Source: Burkholderia paludis (GTDB lineage: Bacteria; Pseudomonadota; Gammaproteobacteria; Burkholderiales; Burkholderiaceae). From it: a stretch of 35,197 nt of DNA. Position 1 is the stretch's first letter, and the number at the start of each line of letters is the position of its first letter. Positions 6,308 to 15,656 of the stretch are shown one piece after another. The stretch lies in assembly GCF_000732615.1 (NCBI RefSeq), contig NZ_JPGL01000083.1:1-35197 (forward strand), written 5' to 3'. The translations under genes were made by a program, and so were the position numbers. The notes under the pieces are model-generated. The model did no database searches and was not told where the DNA came from. It saw only the letters and a program-made list of their open reading frames with translations.

Positions 6308-8806
6308 ATGGCTAACAGGACGGGGAGAATGCCGCGCGTGCGCGGCATTCAAGGGGCGGGCGCGCGCCTGCCGGTGCCGGTGCGCGAGTCCGCCGGCGGA
6401 TGGACGCGGTGGCGGGCGCGGGTGCGGCGCATGGTCGTGCCGCTCGCATGCTGGATGATCTGGCAGGCGGGCGCGGTGCCGCTCGCGCAGGCCGTCGAGG
6501 CGGCGCAGGCGGTGGGCGACGTGCCGCCGCCGTCGCCGGCGGTGCCGTTCTTTCCGGAGGCAGGGCGTCAGCCCGCGCTGGCGGGAAGCGCGCCGGTGCT
6601 GTCCGCCGATCAGCAGCGCCTGCTCGGCGTGCGGCGGCCGACGACCGCGAATCCCGGCACGCTGCTGCCGGGCGGGCGTCGCCAGGGCCTGACGTTCGCC
6701 GATTTCGGTGCGCTCGATCCGCTGCAGCTGCGCGGAACGGAAGGCCAGAACGGCGTGTCGTTCGCGGTGCGCAACGACGAGATCGTGACGGGCGCGGTGC
6801 TGCATCTCGTCTACAGCTATTCGCCCGCGCTGCTGCCCGAGCTGTCGCAGCTGAAGGTGCTCGTCAACGGCGAGGTGGCGGCGACGCTGCCGTTGCCGCA
6901 GGCGCAGGCCGGCACGACCGTGTCGCGCGACATCCCGATCGATCCGCGTTTCATCACCGAATACAACCACCTGAACCTGCAGCTGATCGGGCACTACACG
7001 CGCCGCTGCGAGGACCCGTCCAACTCGTCGCTGTGGGCGACCGTCAGCAATGCGAGCACGCTCGACCTGACCTATGCGTCGTTGCCGGCGAAGGCGGATC
7101 TGGGCGCGTTGCCCGCACCGTTCTTCGATCGCCGCGACGTGCGCCGGCTCGAACTGCCGTTCGTGTTCGCCGCGCAGCCGGGCCGCGAGACGGTCGAGGC
7201 GGCGGGGATCGTCTCGTCGTGGTTCGGCGCGCTCGCCGGGTATCGCGGTGCGCTGTTCCCTGCGAGCGTCGGCCAGGTTCCGCCGTCGGGCAACGCGGTC
7301 GTGTTCGCGACGCCGGACGATCGCGTCGACGGCGTCGCGCTGCCGCGCATCGACGGCCCGACCGTCGCCGTGGTCCCGCGTGACGCGCCCGCGCGCGGGC
7401 AAGTGCTGCTCGTGCTGGGTCGCAACGCCGCCGAACTCAGGACGGCCGCGACCGCGCTCGTGCTCGGCAAGAACGCGCTGAGCGGGTCCAGCGCCGCCGT
7501 CGGGCAATTGTCGGGCGTCGCGCCGCGCGTGCCGTACGACGCGCCGAACTGGCTGTCGTCGACGCGCCCCGTGCGCCTCGGCGAGCTGCTCGACGAGCGC
7601 GCGCTGAGCGTGACCGGATACGACGGCGACGCGGTGCGGGTCAACCTGCGGGTGCCGCCGGACCTGTTCATGTGGAACACCCGCGGCGCGCCGCTCGATC
7701 TGCGCTACCGCTACACGGTGCGGCCGTTTCCCGATCGCTCGTCGCTGAACGTCAGCGTGGGCGACACGTTCGTGAAGTCGCTGCCGATTCCCGCGCGCGA
7801 CGCGTCCCGTTTCAGCCTCGGTCACTACCTGCAGCGGATCGCCGCGGACGGCACCGGCGCCGAACGCTACCGCGTCGACGTGCCGCCGCCGCTGCTGACG
7901 CCGCGCGCGCAACTGCGCCTGCATTTCTACTACGACATCCCGAACACCGGCGAATGCGCGGGCCGGCTGCTGCAGAACGTGCAGGGCGCGATCGATCCGG
8001 ACTCGACGATCGACGTGTCCTCGTTCCCGCACTACAAGGCGATGCCCGACCTCGCCGCGTTCGCGAACAGCGGGTTCCCGTTCACGCGGATGGCCGACCT
8101 GTCCGGCACGGCGGTCGTGCTGCCCGACGATCCGGGCGCCGGCGTGTACGGCCTGTTCCTGCTCGAAATGGGCCGGATGGGCGCGTCGACCGGCTACCCG
8201 GTCACGGGCGTGAGCGTGACGGACGCGGCCGGCGTCGACGCGCTCGCGGACAAGGACCTGCTCATCCTCGGCGCGCCGGGCAAGCAGCCGCTCCTCAAGC
8301 GCTTTGCGAAGGCGATGCCGTTTTCCGGCGACGGCGAGCGCAGCACGTTCGCGCTGACCGACCTGGTGTTCCGCGTCAAGGACGCGTGGCGCGGCGCGCA
8401 GGAAACCGAGCCCACCCCGACGCGCGCGGACCTGTCGCTCGTCAGCGACCAGGAGAACGCGCTGATTGCCGGGTTCGAGTCGCCGCTGCACGCGGCGCGC
8501 AGCGCGGTCGCGCTGGTCAGCATGGCGGGCCGGTCGGACGAGGACCTGACGTCCGCGCTGCTCGACGCCGACATCCTGCCGGCGATCCAGGGCGGGATGG
8601 CGGTCATTCACGGGCGTTCGGTCACCGTGACCTCGAACGGGGATATTTACCACGTCGGGTCGCTGCCGCCGATCGCATACGTGCGCTGGGTGCTGTCGGC
8701 GCATCCGCTGTTGCTGCTGTTCGGCGGGCTGTTCGCCGCGCTCGTGATCGCGGCGCTGTTCTATCGTTTGCTGCGCTCGGTTGCCGCGCGCCGTCTCAAG
8801 GAATGA
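6308..8806 (+). CDS. bcsB: cellulose synthase periplasmic subunit BcsB
   Basis: This 832-residue partner of BcsA guides the glucan through the periplasm. A basic N-terminal stretch of about 40 residues is followed by a hydrophobic signal segment (VVPLACWMIWQAGAVPLAQA), then a Pro-rich stretch. The body contains FADFGALDPLQLRGTEGQ, LVYSYSPALLPELSQLKVLVNG and YNHLNLQLIGHYTRRCEDP, all typical of the BcsB carbohydrate-binding and flavodoxin-like domains. The C-terminus is a single membrane anchor (LLLLFGGLFAALVIAALFYRLL) with a basic tail, as expected for the helix that packs against BcsA. The length of the basic N-terminus is somewhat unusual; a downstream start is possible, but no better one with a ribosome site is evident. 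Confidence 0.95.
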   Translation: MANRTGRMPRVRGIQGAGARLPVPVRESAGGWTRWRARVRRMVVPLACWMIWQAGAVPLAQAVEAAQAVGDVPPPSPAVPFFPEAGRQPALAGSAPVLSADQQRLLGVRRPTTANPGTLLPGGRRQGLTFADFGALDPLQLRGTEGQNGVSFAVRNDEIVTGAVLHLVYSYSPALLPELSQLKVLVNGEVAATLPLPQAQAGTTVSRDIPIDPRFITEYNHLNLQLIGHYTRRCEDPSNSSLWATVSNASTLDLTYASLPAKADLGALPAPFFDRRDVRRLELPFVFAAQPGRETVEAAGIVSSWFGALAGYRGALFPASVGQVPPSGNAVVFATPDDRVDGVALPRIDGPTVAVVPRDAPARGQVLLVLGRNAAELRTAATALVLGKNALSGSSAAVGQLSGVAPRVPYDAPNWLSSTRPVRLGELLDERALSVTGYDGDAVRVNLRVPPDLFMWNTRGAPLDLRYRYTVRPFPDRSSLNVSVGDTFVKSLPIPARDASRFSLGHYLQRIAADGTGAERYRVDVPPPLLTPRAQLRLHFYYDIPNTGECAGRLLQNVQGAIDPDSTIDVSSFPHYKAMPDLAAFANSGFPFTRMADLSGTAVVLPDDPGAGVYGLFLLEMGRMGASTGYPVTGVSVTDAAGVDALADKDLLILGAPGKQPLLKRFAKAMPFSGDGERSTFALTDLVFRVKDAWRGAQETEPTPTRADLSLVSDQENALIAGFESPLHAARSAVALVSMAGRSDEDLTSALLDADILPAIQGGMAVIHGRSVTVTSNGDIYHVGSLPPIAYVRWVLSAHPLLLLFGGLFAALVIAALFYRLLRSVAARRLKE

Positions 8807-8807
8807 C

Positions 8808-10013
8808 ATGAGGGTTCGACTCGGGATTGCGCGGGATGGCCGCGTTTCGCGCGGCGCCCGGATCGTGCGGTGCGCCGCCGTGCTCGCCGGCGGCATCGCG
8901 GCCGCGTCGGCGCCGGCGCTTGCCGTCGAGCCGGCCGCGCAAGCGTGCGGGGAGTGGAGCGCCTACCGCGCGTTCGTCGATCGTTTCGTGCAGGCCGACG
9001 GCCGCGTGATCGACCATTCGACCGCGACGCAGCAGACCACGTCGGAAGGACAGTCGTACGCGATGTTCTTCGCGCTGGTGGCGAACGATCGCGCGACCTT
9101 CGACCGTCTGCTTGCATGGACGCGCACGAACCTGGCGGACAACCGCTTCTCCGGGGGCTCGGTGCGCCTGCCCGCGTGGCAATGGGGCCGCAAGGCCGAC
9201 GGAACGTACGGCGTGCTCGATCCGAACGCGGCCGCCGACGCCGACCTGTGGATCGCCTACGACCTGATCGAGGCGGGCCGGTTGTGGCGCGCAGCCGAAT
9301 ACACGGCGCTCGGCACGGCGCTGGCCGAGCAGGTCGCGCAGCACGAAGTGACGACGCTGCCCGGCTTCGGCGCGATGCTGCTGCCCGGGCCGACCGGCTT
9401 CGTGACGGACGGTACGACGCGACTCAACCCGAGCTATCTGCCGTTGCCGGTGCTGCGCGGCCTTGCCCGCGCGTTGCCGAACGGGCCGTGGACCGAACTC
9501 GCACGCAATGCGCTGCGCATGGTGAAGGCTACCGCGCCGCAGGGCTACGCACCCGACTGGGCCGCGTGGCGCGCCGGGCAGTTCGTCGTCGATCCGCAGC
9601 ATCGCGATCTCGGCAGTTACGACGCGATTCGCGTGTATCTGTGGGCGGGCCTCGCGTCGCCCGCCGATCCGCTCGCGAAACCGTGGCTCGCCGCCGTGCA
9701 CGGCATGGGCGAGCGCGTCGCGCAAACGGGCGTGCCGCCCGAGAAGGTGGCCGTGACGAACGGAATCGGCACCGGGGAAGGGCCGCTGTCGTATTGGGGA
9801 GCGCTCGCGCCGTATTTCAAGGCGCGCGGCGACCAGCGCAGTCTCGCCGGCGCACGCGCCGTGCTCGCCGCGCTGGACGGCGCGCCGCAGGGCCATGAAC
9901 CCGTGTACTACGACCGCGTGATGGGGCTGTTCGGCGCGGGCGCGATCGACGGGCGCTATCGCTTCGATGCGAACGGCGCGCTGATCCCGGCGTGGAGGGC
10001 GACATGCGAATGA
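8808..10013 (+). CDS. bcsZ: periplasmic endo-beta-1,4-glucanase BcsZ (GH8)
   Basis: This 401-residue family 8 glycoside hydrolase starts at ATG 8808, one base after the bcsB stop. A signal peptide ends at about residue 39 (SAPALA-V). ATQQTTSEGQSYAMFFALV holds the general acid, Glu80. DADLWIAYDLIEA and SYDAIRVYLWAG are the next conserved GH8 blocks, the latter containing an Asp typical of the catalytic cleft. BcsZ trims or edits cellulose in the periplasm and is needed for normal fibre formation in several species. The last ten bases overlap the bcsC start, consistent with a single operon. Confidence 0.95.
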   Translation: MRVRLGIARDGRVSRGARIVRCAAVLAGGIAAASAPALAVEPAAQACGEWSAYRAFVDRFVQADGRVIDHSTATQQTTSEGQSYAMFFALVANDRATFDRLLAWTRTNLADNRFSGGSVRLPAWQWGRKADGTYGVLDPNAAADADLWIAYDLIEAGRLWRAAEYTALGTALAEQVAQHEVTTLPGFGAMLLPGPTGFVTDGTTRLNPSYLPLPVLRGLARALPNGPWTELARNALRMVKATAPQGYAPDWAAWRAGQFVVDPQHRDLGSYDAIRVYLWAGLASPADPLAKPWLAAVHGMGERVAQTGVPPEKVAVTNGIGTGEGPLSYWGALAPYFKARGDQRSLAGARAVLAALDGAPQGHEPVYYDRVMGLFGAGAIDGRYRFDANGALIPAWRATCE

Positions 10014-13000
10014 TGTCGCACAGACGGTCGCGCGCGGCCGTGACGGGCCGTTCGGCCGGGCGCGGGCGTGCCCGCACGGGCGTGCGAGCGCTGGCCGCCG
10101 GCCTCGCGCTCGCGGGGCTCGCGGCGCTTGCACTGCCGCCCGCCGCGCATGCGGCCGGCGATCCGCTCAAGGTGCTGATCGACCAGGGCAAGTACTGGCA
10201 GGCGCGCGGGCGCGGCGATCTTGCCGAGCAGGCGTGGAAGAAGGTGCTGAGCCTCGACCCGAATCAGCCGGATGCGCTGTTCGGGATGGGCATGGTGCTC
10301 GCCGACCGCAAGGACGGCGGAGCACGGCGTTATCTGGAGCGGCTGCGCCAGGTGGCGCCGAACGATGCGCGTCTCGGGGAGCTGGGCCGCCGTCTTGGCG
10401 AGACCGGCCCGCACGACCAGGAACTCAACGATGCGCGGCGCCTTGCGCAGATGGGCCGCAGCGCGTCGGCGGTGCAGGAATACCAGCGGGCGTTGCAGGG
10501 CGCGCCGTCCTCGCCGGAACTGCGTCTCGAGTATTACCAGGCGCTCGCGGCGACGCCGAGCGGCTGGGACGAGGCGCGGCGCGGGCTCGAGCAGCTCGCG
10601 CGCGACAACCGCGACGATCCGCGCTATGCGCTCGCCTATGCGCAACACCTGACGTATCGCGACGCCATGCGTCGCGACGGCATCGCGCGTCTCGAACAAC
10701 TGGCGAACGATCCGGCGGTCGGCGCGAAGGCGCGGCAGAGCTGGCGGCAGGCGCTGCTCTGGCTGGCCGCGCGGCCGTCCGATCAGGCGCGCTACGAGGC
10801 CTACCTGAAAGCCGTTCCCGACGATCCCGCCGTTCGCGCGCGTTTCGACGGCATGGTGCGGCAAGGGCAGACCGACCGCGAGCACGCGCAGGAAACGGCG
10901 CAGAACGATGCGCGCGGCAGGACGGTCGCCGACGGTTTCGCGGCGCTCGATCGCGACGATCTCGCGACGGCGCGCGACCGTTTCGGCAGCGTGCTCGCGG
11001 CGGCGCCGAACAACGGCGACGCGCTGGGCGGCATGGGTATCGTCGAGCTGAAGCAGGAGCATTTTCCGCAGGCGCGCAGCTATCTCGAACGCGCGTCGCG
11101 CGCAGGCAACCCGGCGCGCTGGCGGAGCGCACTGACGAGCGCGACGTACTGGACGTATACGAGCGACGCGCTCGGCGCGCAGAGCAACGGCGATTTCGCG
11201 AAGGCGAAGTCGCTGTACGAGCGCGCGATCGCGCTGAATCCGTCCGACATCACGGCACAGGTGCTGCTGGGCGACGGCCTGCTGGCGAATCGCGATCCGG
11301 CCGGCGCGGAGCAGGCTTACCGCATGGCGTTGCGCCGTCAGGCCGACAGCCCCGACGCGATTCGCGGGCTGGTCGGCGCGCTGGCCGCGCAGGGGCGCGG
11401 CGACGAGGCGCTGCAGTTCGCGAACCAGCTGACGGTCGGGCAGCAGCAGAAGGCGGGCGGCGCGGACCGGCTGCGCCGGACGGCCGAAGCGGCGCAGGCG
11501 CGCGCGGCCGAGGCGCGCGGCGATCTGGGCACGGCGCGCAGCCTCTTCGAGGATGCGCTCGCCGGCAGTCCCGACGATCCGTGGCTGCGGCTCGATCTTG
11601 CGCGGGTCTATGTGCGGCAGGGCGCGATCGCGTCCGCGCGGAGCATCATGGATGGCCTGCTCGCGAGCCATCCCGACATGGCGGACGGGCTGTACGCGAG
11701 CGCGCTGCTCGCCGAGCAGACGCGCGAATGGTCGGCGGGCCTCCAGAACCTCGACCGCATCCCCGTCGCGCAACGCACGGCGGCGATGACGGCCCTGCAG
11801 CACCGGCTCTGGGTCGGGCAGCAGGTCGATCTCGCGACCCGGCTGGCGCGCCGCGGCCAGCGCCAGCAGGCGCTCGCGATGCTCGCCAACGCCGAAGGCG
11901 TCGCGGCGGGAACGCCGTCGCTCGCCGCGGTCCTGGCGGGCGGTTATGTCGCCGCGGGCGATCCGCAGCGCGGACTCTGGCTGGTTCGGCAGGCCCTGTC
12001 GGCCGCGCCCGGCGATACCGGCCTGCAACTGCGGTACGCGGGTATCCTGCTCGCGGGCCATCAGGACGCGCTGCTGGGCGACGTGATGCGGCGCCTGTCG
12101 GCGATGTCGTTCACGCCGGAGCAGCGGGTCGATTTCGAGAACCTCAACCTGGCGATCGTGGTGCGCCAGGCCGATGCCGTGCGGACCCGGGGCGACCTTG
12201 CCGGCGGCTACGCGGTGATCGCGCCGTGGCTGGCCGCGATGCCCGACAACCCCGATCTGCAGGCGGCGCTGGCGCGTCTCTACACGTCGGCGGGCGATGC
12301 GGCGAACGCGCTCAAGTGCTATCAGACGGCGCTGGCGCGCCGGCCCGACGATCTCGGCCTGCTGACCGCCGCAACCTATGCGGCGAGCGGCGCGAAAGCC
12401 TGGCGCGACGGCGAGCGCTACGTGACGGCCGCGCTGGAGGCCGCGCCGGACGATCCGGACGTCCTGGCCGCCGCCGGCCGGTTCTATCGCGCCGAAGGCA
12501 AGCTGTCGGCCGCCGCGTTGTATCTGAAACGCTCGCTGCTCGCGAGCACCACGCCGCCGCCTGCGCCAGCCGCGCCGAGGGCCAATGTGCCGCGCGGCTG
12601 GGAGGCGGCGATGCAGCGAATCGGCGCGAACCCGCTGCCGGGCACCAATCCGTTCGAAGGCAAGACGGCGGTCGACGTCGGCGGCGCCGCCGCCACGCCC
12701 GCCGACGGCGCGCGCCCGTCGGCGCTGCTGCCTGCCGCCCCTTCGTGGTCCACTCTTTCGCTTCCCGCCCAGACCGTGCCGTATTCGATGCCGCCCGCGC
12801 CACCCGCGCCTTACGTGACGCCCGCTGTCGCGCCATCCGGCGGGCAGCCCGCCGCGCCTTCCGCTTATCCGTCCGGGAACGCGCCCGAGCGGCGGTCCGG
12901 CGTGTCGCCGTCGGCCGGCGTCGACACGAGCGGCTACGGGCAGGCGAGCGACGGCGGCGGCGAAAGCGGCGGGCCGCCGGCCGCGCAGCCCTATACGCCG

Positions 13001-14758
13001 TATTCGTCGGTTCCGCCGTATCCGCAGCAGGCCGCCGCGCCTGCTGCCTACCCGGCGCAGGGCGGCTATCCGGCGCCGCAAGACTATGCGGCGACGCCGT
13101 GGCCGATGTCGCCCGCCGCGCGTGCCGCGCAGACCGGAACGGATACGGCCGCGCCGGAGCGCACCCGCACGCGGAAGGCGACCAGGGCGGCGCAGTCTCG
13201 TCAGCCTGCGTATGCGCAGGGCTATGGGCAGACGTATCCGCAGCAGGGCTATCCGCAGCAGGGCTACCCGCAGCAGGGCTACCCGCAGCAGGGCTATCCG
13301 CAACAGGGCTATTCGCAACAGGGCTATTCGCAACAGGGCTACCCGCAGCAGGGCTATCCGCAGCAAAGCTACCCACAGCAAAGCTACCCGCAACAGGCAT
13401 ATGGCCAGCCGTACACGCCGCAGCCGTATCCGGGCCAGGCAGGCGGCGCACCGACCTACATTCCGCAACCGCCGGCCGGGTACGCGCAGAGCTATGCGCC
13501 CGCACCCGCCGCGCGCGGCGGCACGGTCTCGGGCGACGCGAATGCGCAGACGCTCGGCGTGGCGGCCGAACTCGCGCAGGTGAATCGCGAACAGGCGAGC
13601 ACGGTATCGGGCGGGCTCGTGTTCCGGAATCGCAGCGGCGAGGCCGGCCTGTCGAGCCTCACCGACATCGAGGCGCCGATCGAGGGACGCATCAGGGCCG
13701 GTAACGGCCACATCGTCGTCACCGCGACGCCGGTCACGCTCGATGCGGGCACCGCGACCCTCGACATCCCGACCTATGCGCGCTTCGGCTCCGGCCTGGC
13801 GAAAGCCCGGACGGGAACGTTCGGCGATCAGTCCGCGAGCGGCGTCGGCTTGTCGATCGGCTACGAGGGCAAGCAGCTGAAGGCGGACGTCGGCACGTCG
13901 CCGATCGGCTTCCCGTACCAGAACATCGTGGGCGGCGTGCAGTACGACGGCGGCATCACGGACAAGGTGACCTACTCGCTCGCGGTGACGCGCCGCGCGG
14001 TGACCGACAGCGTGCTGTCGTACGCCGGCGCGCGCGACGCCGGCTCGGGCCTCAAGTGGGGCGGCGTGACGAAGAGCGGCGCGCGGGCGTCGCTGAGCTG
14101 GGACGACGGCACGAGCGGGCTGTATGTCAACGGCGAATTCAACTACTACGACGGGCATCACGTCGAGCGCAACTACTCGGGCAAGGGCGGCGGCGGCGCG
14201 TATACGCGCTTCTATCAGGATGCCAACCAGACGTTTACCGCCGGCATCAATGCGACATGGATGCGGTTCAGCAGCAACCAGTCGTATTTCACGTACGGCC
14301 AGGGCGGCTACTTCAGCCCGCAGCAGTACGTGATCCTGAACCTTCCGATCGACTACTCGGGGCGCACGGGCGCATTCACGTATCAGGTCAACGGCTCGAT
14401 CGGCGTGCAGCACTACCGCCAGAACGCCGTGCCGTATTTCCCGCTCGACCCGTTGATGCAATCGTCGGCCGCGGCCAATGCGGCGGCTATCACCAACGCG
14501 CTGCCGGTGACGCTCGATCCGGGCGCGGTCTATCCGGGGCAGAGCAAGACCGGTATCGCATATTCGATCGCCGGGCGCGGCGAGTACCAGCTCGCCTCGC
14601 AGCTCGCGGTAGGGGCGGCGGCGTCGTTCGGCAATGCGTATCAATATCGCGAGTGGGTCGCCGCGGTCTACCTGCGCTACAGCTTCACGCCGCAGGTCGG
14701 GCTGCAGCCGTTTCCGCCGAGAGTGTTCACTTCGCCGTATCTCGCGGGCCAGGATTGA
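10004..14758 (+). CDS. bcsC: cellulose synthase outer-membrane subunit BcsC, with a long P/Q/Y-rich linker
   Basis: This 1584-residue protein exports cellulose across the outer membrane. The start ATG 10004 follows GGAGGG and lies within the end of bcsZ; ATG 10010 is an alternative. A signal peptide ends at about residue 51 (PPAAHA-AGD). TPR-type repeats fill roughly residues 55-845 (for example AEQAWKKVLSLDPNQPDALFGMG). Residues about 849-1170 form a disordered Pro/Gln/Tyr/Ala-rich linker with eleven pentapeptides (PQQGY and variants) at 1079-1133. The C-terminal BCSC domain, from TVSGDANAQTLGVAAEL to the end, is the 16-strand export barrel. The protein is clearly longer than the roughly 1150-residue enterobacterial form, mostly because of the linker. 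It is the last gene of the operon. Confidence 0.95.
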   Translation: MRMMSHRRSRAAVTGRSAGRGRARTGVRALAAGLALAGLAALALPPAAHAAGDPLKVLIDQGKYWQARGRGDLAEQAWKKVLSLDPNQPDALFGMGMVLADRKDGGARRYLERLRQVAPNDARLGELGRRLGETGPHDQELNDARRLAQMGRSASAVQEYQRALQGAPSSPELRLEYYQALAATPSGWDEARRGLEQLARDNRDDPRYALAYAQHLTYRDAMRRDGIARLEQLANDPAVGAKARQSWRQALLWLAARPSDQARYEAYLKAVPDDPAVRARFDGMVRQGQTDREHAQETAQNDARGRTVADGFAALDRDDLATARDRFGSVLAAAPNNGDALGGMGIVELKQEHFPQARSYLERASRAGNPARWRSALTSATYWTYTSDALGAQSNGDFAKAKSLYERAIALNPSDITAQVLLGDGLLANRDPAGAEQAYRMALRRQADSPDAIRGLVGALAAQGRGDEALQFANQLTVGQQQKAGGADRLRRTAEAAQARAAEARGDLGTARSLFEDALAGSPDDPWLRLDLARVYVRQGAIASARSIMDGLLASHPDMADGLYASALLAEQTREWSAGLQNLDRIPVAQRTAAMTALQHRLWVGQQVDLATRLARRGQRQQALAMLANAEGVAAGTPSLAAVLAGGYVAAGDPQRGLWLVRQALSAAPGDTGLQLRYAGILLAGHQDALLGDVMRRLSAMSFTPEQRVDFENLNLAIVVRQADAVRTRGDLAGGYAVIAPWLAAMPDNPDLQAALARLYTSAGDAANALKCYQTALARRPDDLGLLTAATYAASGAKAWRDGERYVTAALEAAPDDPDVLAAAGRFYRAEGKLSAAALYLKRSLLASTTPPPAPAAPRANVPRGWEAAMQRIGANPLPGTNPFEGKTAVDVGGAAATPADGARPSALLPAAPSWSTLSLPAQTVPYSMPPAPPAPYVTPAVAPSGGQPAAPSAYPSGNAPERRSGVSPSAGVDTSGYGQASDGGGESGGPPAAQPYTPYSSVPPYPQQAAAPAAYPAQGGYPAPQDYAATPWPMSPAARAAQTGTDTAAPERTRTRKATRAAQSRQPAYAQGYGQTYPQQGYPQQGYPQQGYPQQGYPQQGYSQQGYSQQGYPQQGYPQQSYPQQSYPQQAYGQPYTPQPYPGQAGGAPTYIPQPPAGYAQSYAPAPAARGGTVSGDANAQTLGVAAELAQVNREQASTVSGGLVFRNRSGEAGLSSLTDIEAPIEGRIRAGNGHIVVTATPVTLDAGTATLDIPTYARFGSGLAKARTGTFGDQSASGVGLSIGYEGKQLKADVGTSPIGFPYQNIVGGVQYDGGITDKVTYSLAVTRRAVTDSVLSYAGARDAGSGLKWGGVTKSGARASLSWDDGTSGLYVNGEFNYYDGHHVERNYSGKGGGGAYTRFYQDANQTFTAGINATWMRFSSNQSYFTYGQGGYFSPQQYVILNLPIDYSGRTGAFTYQVNGSIGVQHYRQNAVPYFPLDPLMQSSAAANAAAITNALPVTLDPGAVYPGQSKTGIAYSIAGRGEYQLASQLAVGAAASFGNAYQYREWVAAVYLRYSFTPQVGLQPFPPRVFTSPYLAGQD
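13238..13402 (+). repeat. eleven tandem 15-bp units encoding PQQGY-like pentapeptides in bcsC
   Basis: The eleven units of the type CCGCAGCAGGGCTAT read PQQGY five times, SQQGY twice, PQQGY once, PQQSY twice and PQQAY once. Many copies are nearly identical at DNA level, which implies recent expansion and possible length variation without loss of frame. Confidence 0.95.
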
Positions 14759-15026
14759 ACCGCCGAGCAGTCGGGCAGGCGAAGCGTGACGTATGACGTG
14801 TCACGTGTCACGTCGCCGGGCGGACGGGGTGCTTCGACGGGCCTGCGGCCGCGCCGTCCGGCGTGCGCTCCGAAGCGTTCGTCGAGCGCATGCACGACCC
14901 TGCGCGCGGCGAGACGGCGCATCGCCGAGCGCGTCGGTCGCTTCCCGGCGCAGCGCGCGATGGTCGCGCGCCCGTCGCCGCATCGGGCGGTCGTGCCAGG
15001 CTGTGTATCGGCGGTCGGGCCAGCCG
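14759..15026. other. intergenic spacer between bcsC and the isochorismatase-like gene
   Basis: The spacer lies between convergent genes and has no credible coding region or T-tract terminator. Near 14786-14815 the motif GTGTCACGTGTCACGT repeats GTGTCAC twice and includes CACGTG. This may be a protein site or a simple repeat. Confidence 0.5.
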
Positions 15027-15575
15027 TCAGCCGTTGAACTCGCAGCTGTCGGTCGTCGTCAGCGTCGCAAACGGGCCGCCGAGCGTCGCGTTGTGGTGCG
15101 CAACGATCTGTTCGGCCGGCAGGGCCGGCGTATCCATGCAGGTGTGCGCGTCGGTCACGAGCACCGCGCGAAAGCCGTGATCGGCCGCCGCGCGGCAGGC
15201 CGTGTCGACGCAGTACTGGGTTTTCATGCCCGCGACGACGATCTCGCCGATGCCGGCCGCATGCAGCCATTCGGCGAGCTGCGTGCCCGCGAAACAGCTC
15301 GATCGCGACTTGTCGAACACGACGTCGCGCGCCGGATCGATCGCGAGGGCCGGCAGCAGTGCGGTCAGCGGCGTGCCGGGCGCAATCGGCGAACCGGCGG
15401 GCCCGGTGTGACGCACGGCGAACACCGGGGCGCCGGCCTCATGTGCACGACCGATCAACCGGTTGATGTTCGCGAGCACGCGCTCGCCGTCGTACGGACG
15501 CTCGGGGCCGTGAAACAGGCCGACCTGCATGTCGATGACGAGCAGGGCGCGTTTCGGGGAAGGGGCTGCGGACAT
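15027..15575 (-). CDS. isochorismatase-like cysteine hydrolase
   Basis: This 182-residue enzyme starts at ATG 15575, preceded by CTCAGGAG. The catalytic triad of the family is visible: Asp in ALLVIDMQVG, Lys in VFDKSRSSCF and Cys in MKTQYCVDTACRAA. The cis-peptide motif VVAGMKT precedes the cysteine. The family covers nicotinamidases, N-carbamoyl-amino-acid and ureidoacrylate amidohydrolases and related amidases; the substrate cannot be read here. It is the last of three minus-strand genes after an M20 amidohydrolase and an MHS transporter, which suggests catabolism of an amide or N-acyl compound. A possible attenuator lies immediately upstream. Confidence 0.88.
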   Translation of the reverse strand: MSAAPSPKRALLVIDMQVGLFHGPERPYDGERVLANINRLIGRAHEAGAPVFAVRHTGPAGSPIAPGTPLTALLPALAIDPARDVVFDKSRSSCFAGTQLAEWLHAAGIGEIVVAGMKTQYCVDTACRAAADHGFRAVLVTDAHTCMDTPALPAEQIVAHHNATLGGPFATLTTTDSCEFNG

Positions 15576-15608
15576 GGTGTTTCTCCTGAGTGGCCGGTAC
15601 GGACGGAG

Positions 15609-15640
15609 AAACGACAAGACCCCGTCCGGAACCGGCGGGG
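15609..15640 (-). terminator. intrinsic-terminator-like hairpin in the leader of the isochorismatase-like gene
   Basis: Read on the minus strand: CCCCG and CCGG, loop TT, CCGG, a single bulged A and CGGGG, followed by TCTTGTCGTTT. It stands 45 bases upstream of the hydrolase start and just downstream of the Thr/Ser-rich mini-ORF. Its 5' arm contains CCCGCC (15634-15639). That can pair instead with GGCGGG from the preceding hairpin (15687-15692), as in a terminator/antiterminator switch. Confidence 0.6.
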
Positions 15641-15656
15641 CCTGTGAGGGATTGCG

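Noticed and set aside
9956..14644. Very long open frame of 1562 codons on the minus strand opposite bcsC
   Set aside because: It is antisense to bcsC and rich in Arg/Ala/Val, a typical GC-skew shadow; bcsC has clear domains on the plus strand.
14786..14815. GTGTCAC repeat cluster after bcsC
   Set aside because: Only two copies with no clear dyad or gene start nearby; too weak to call an operator.
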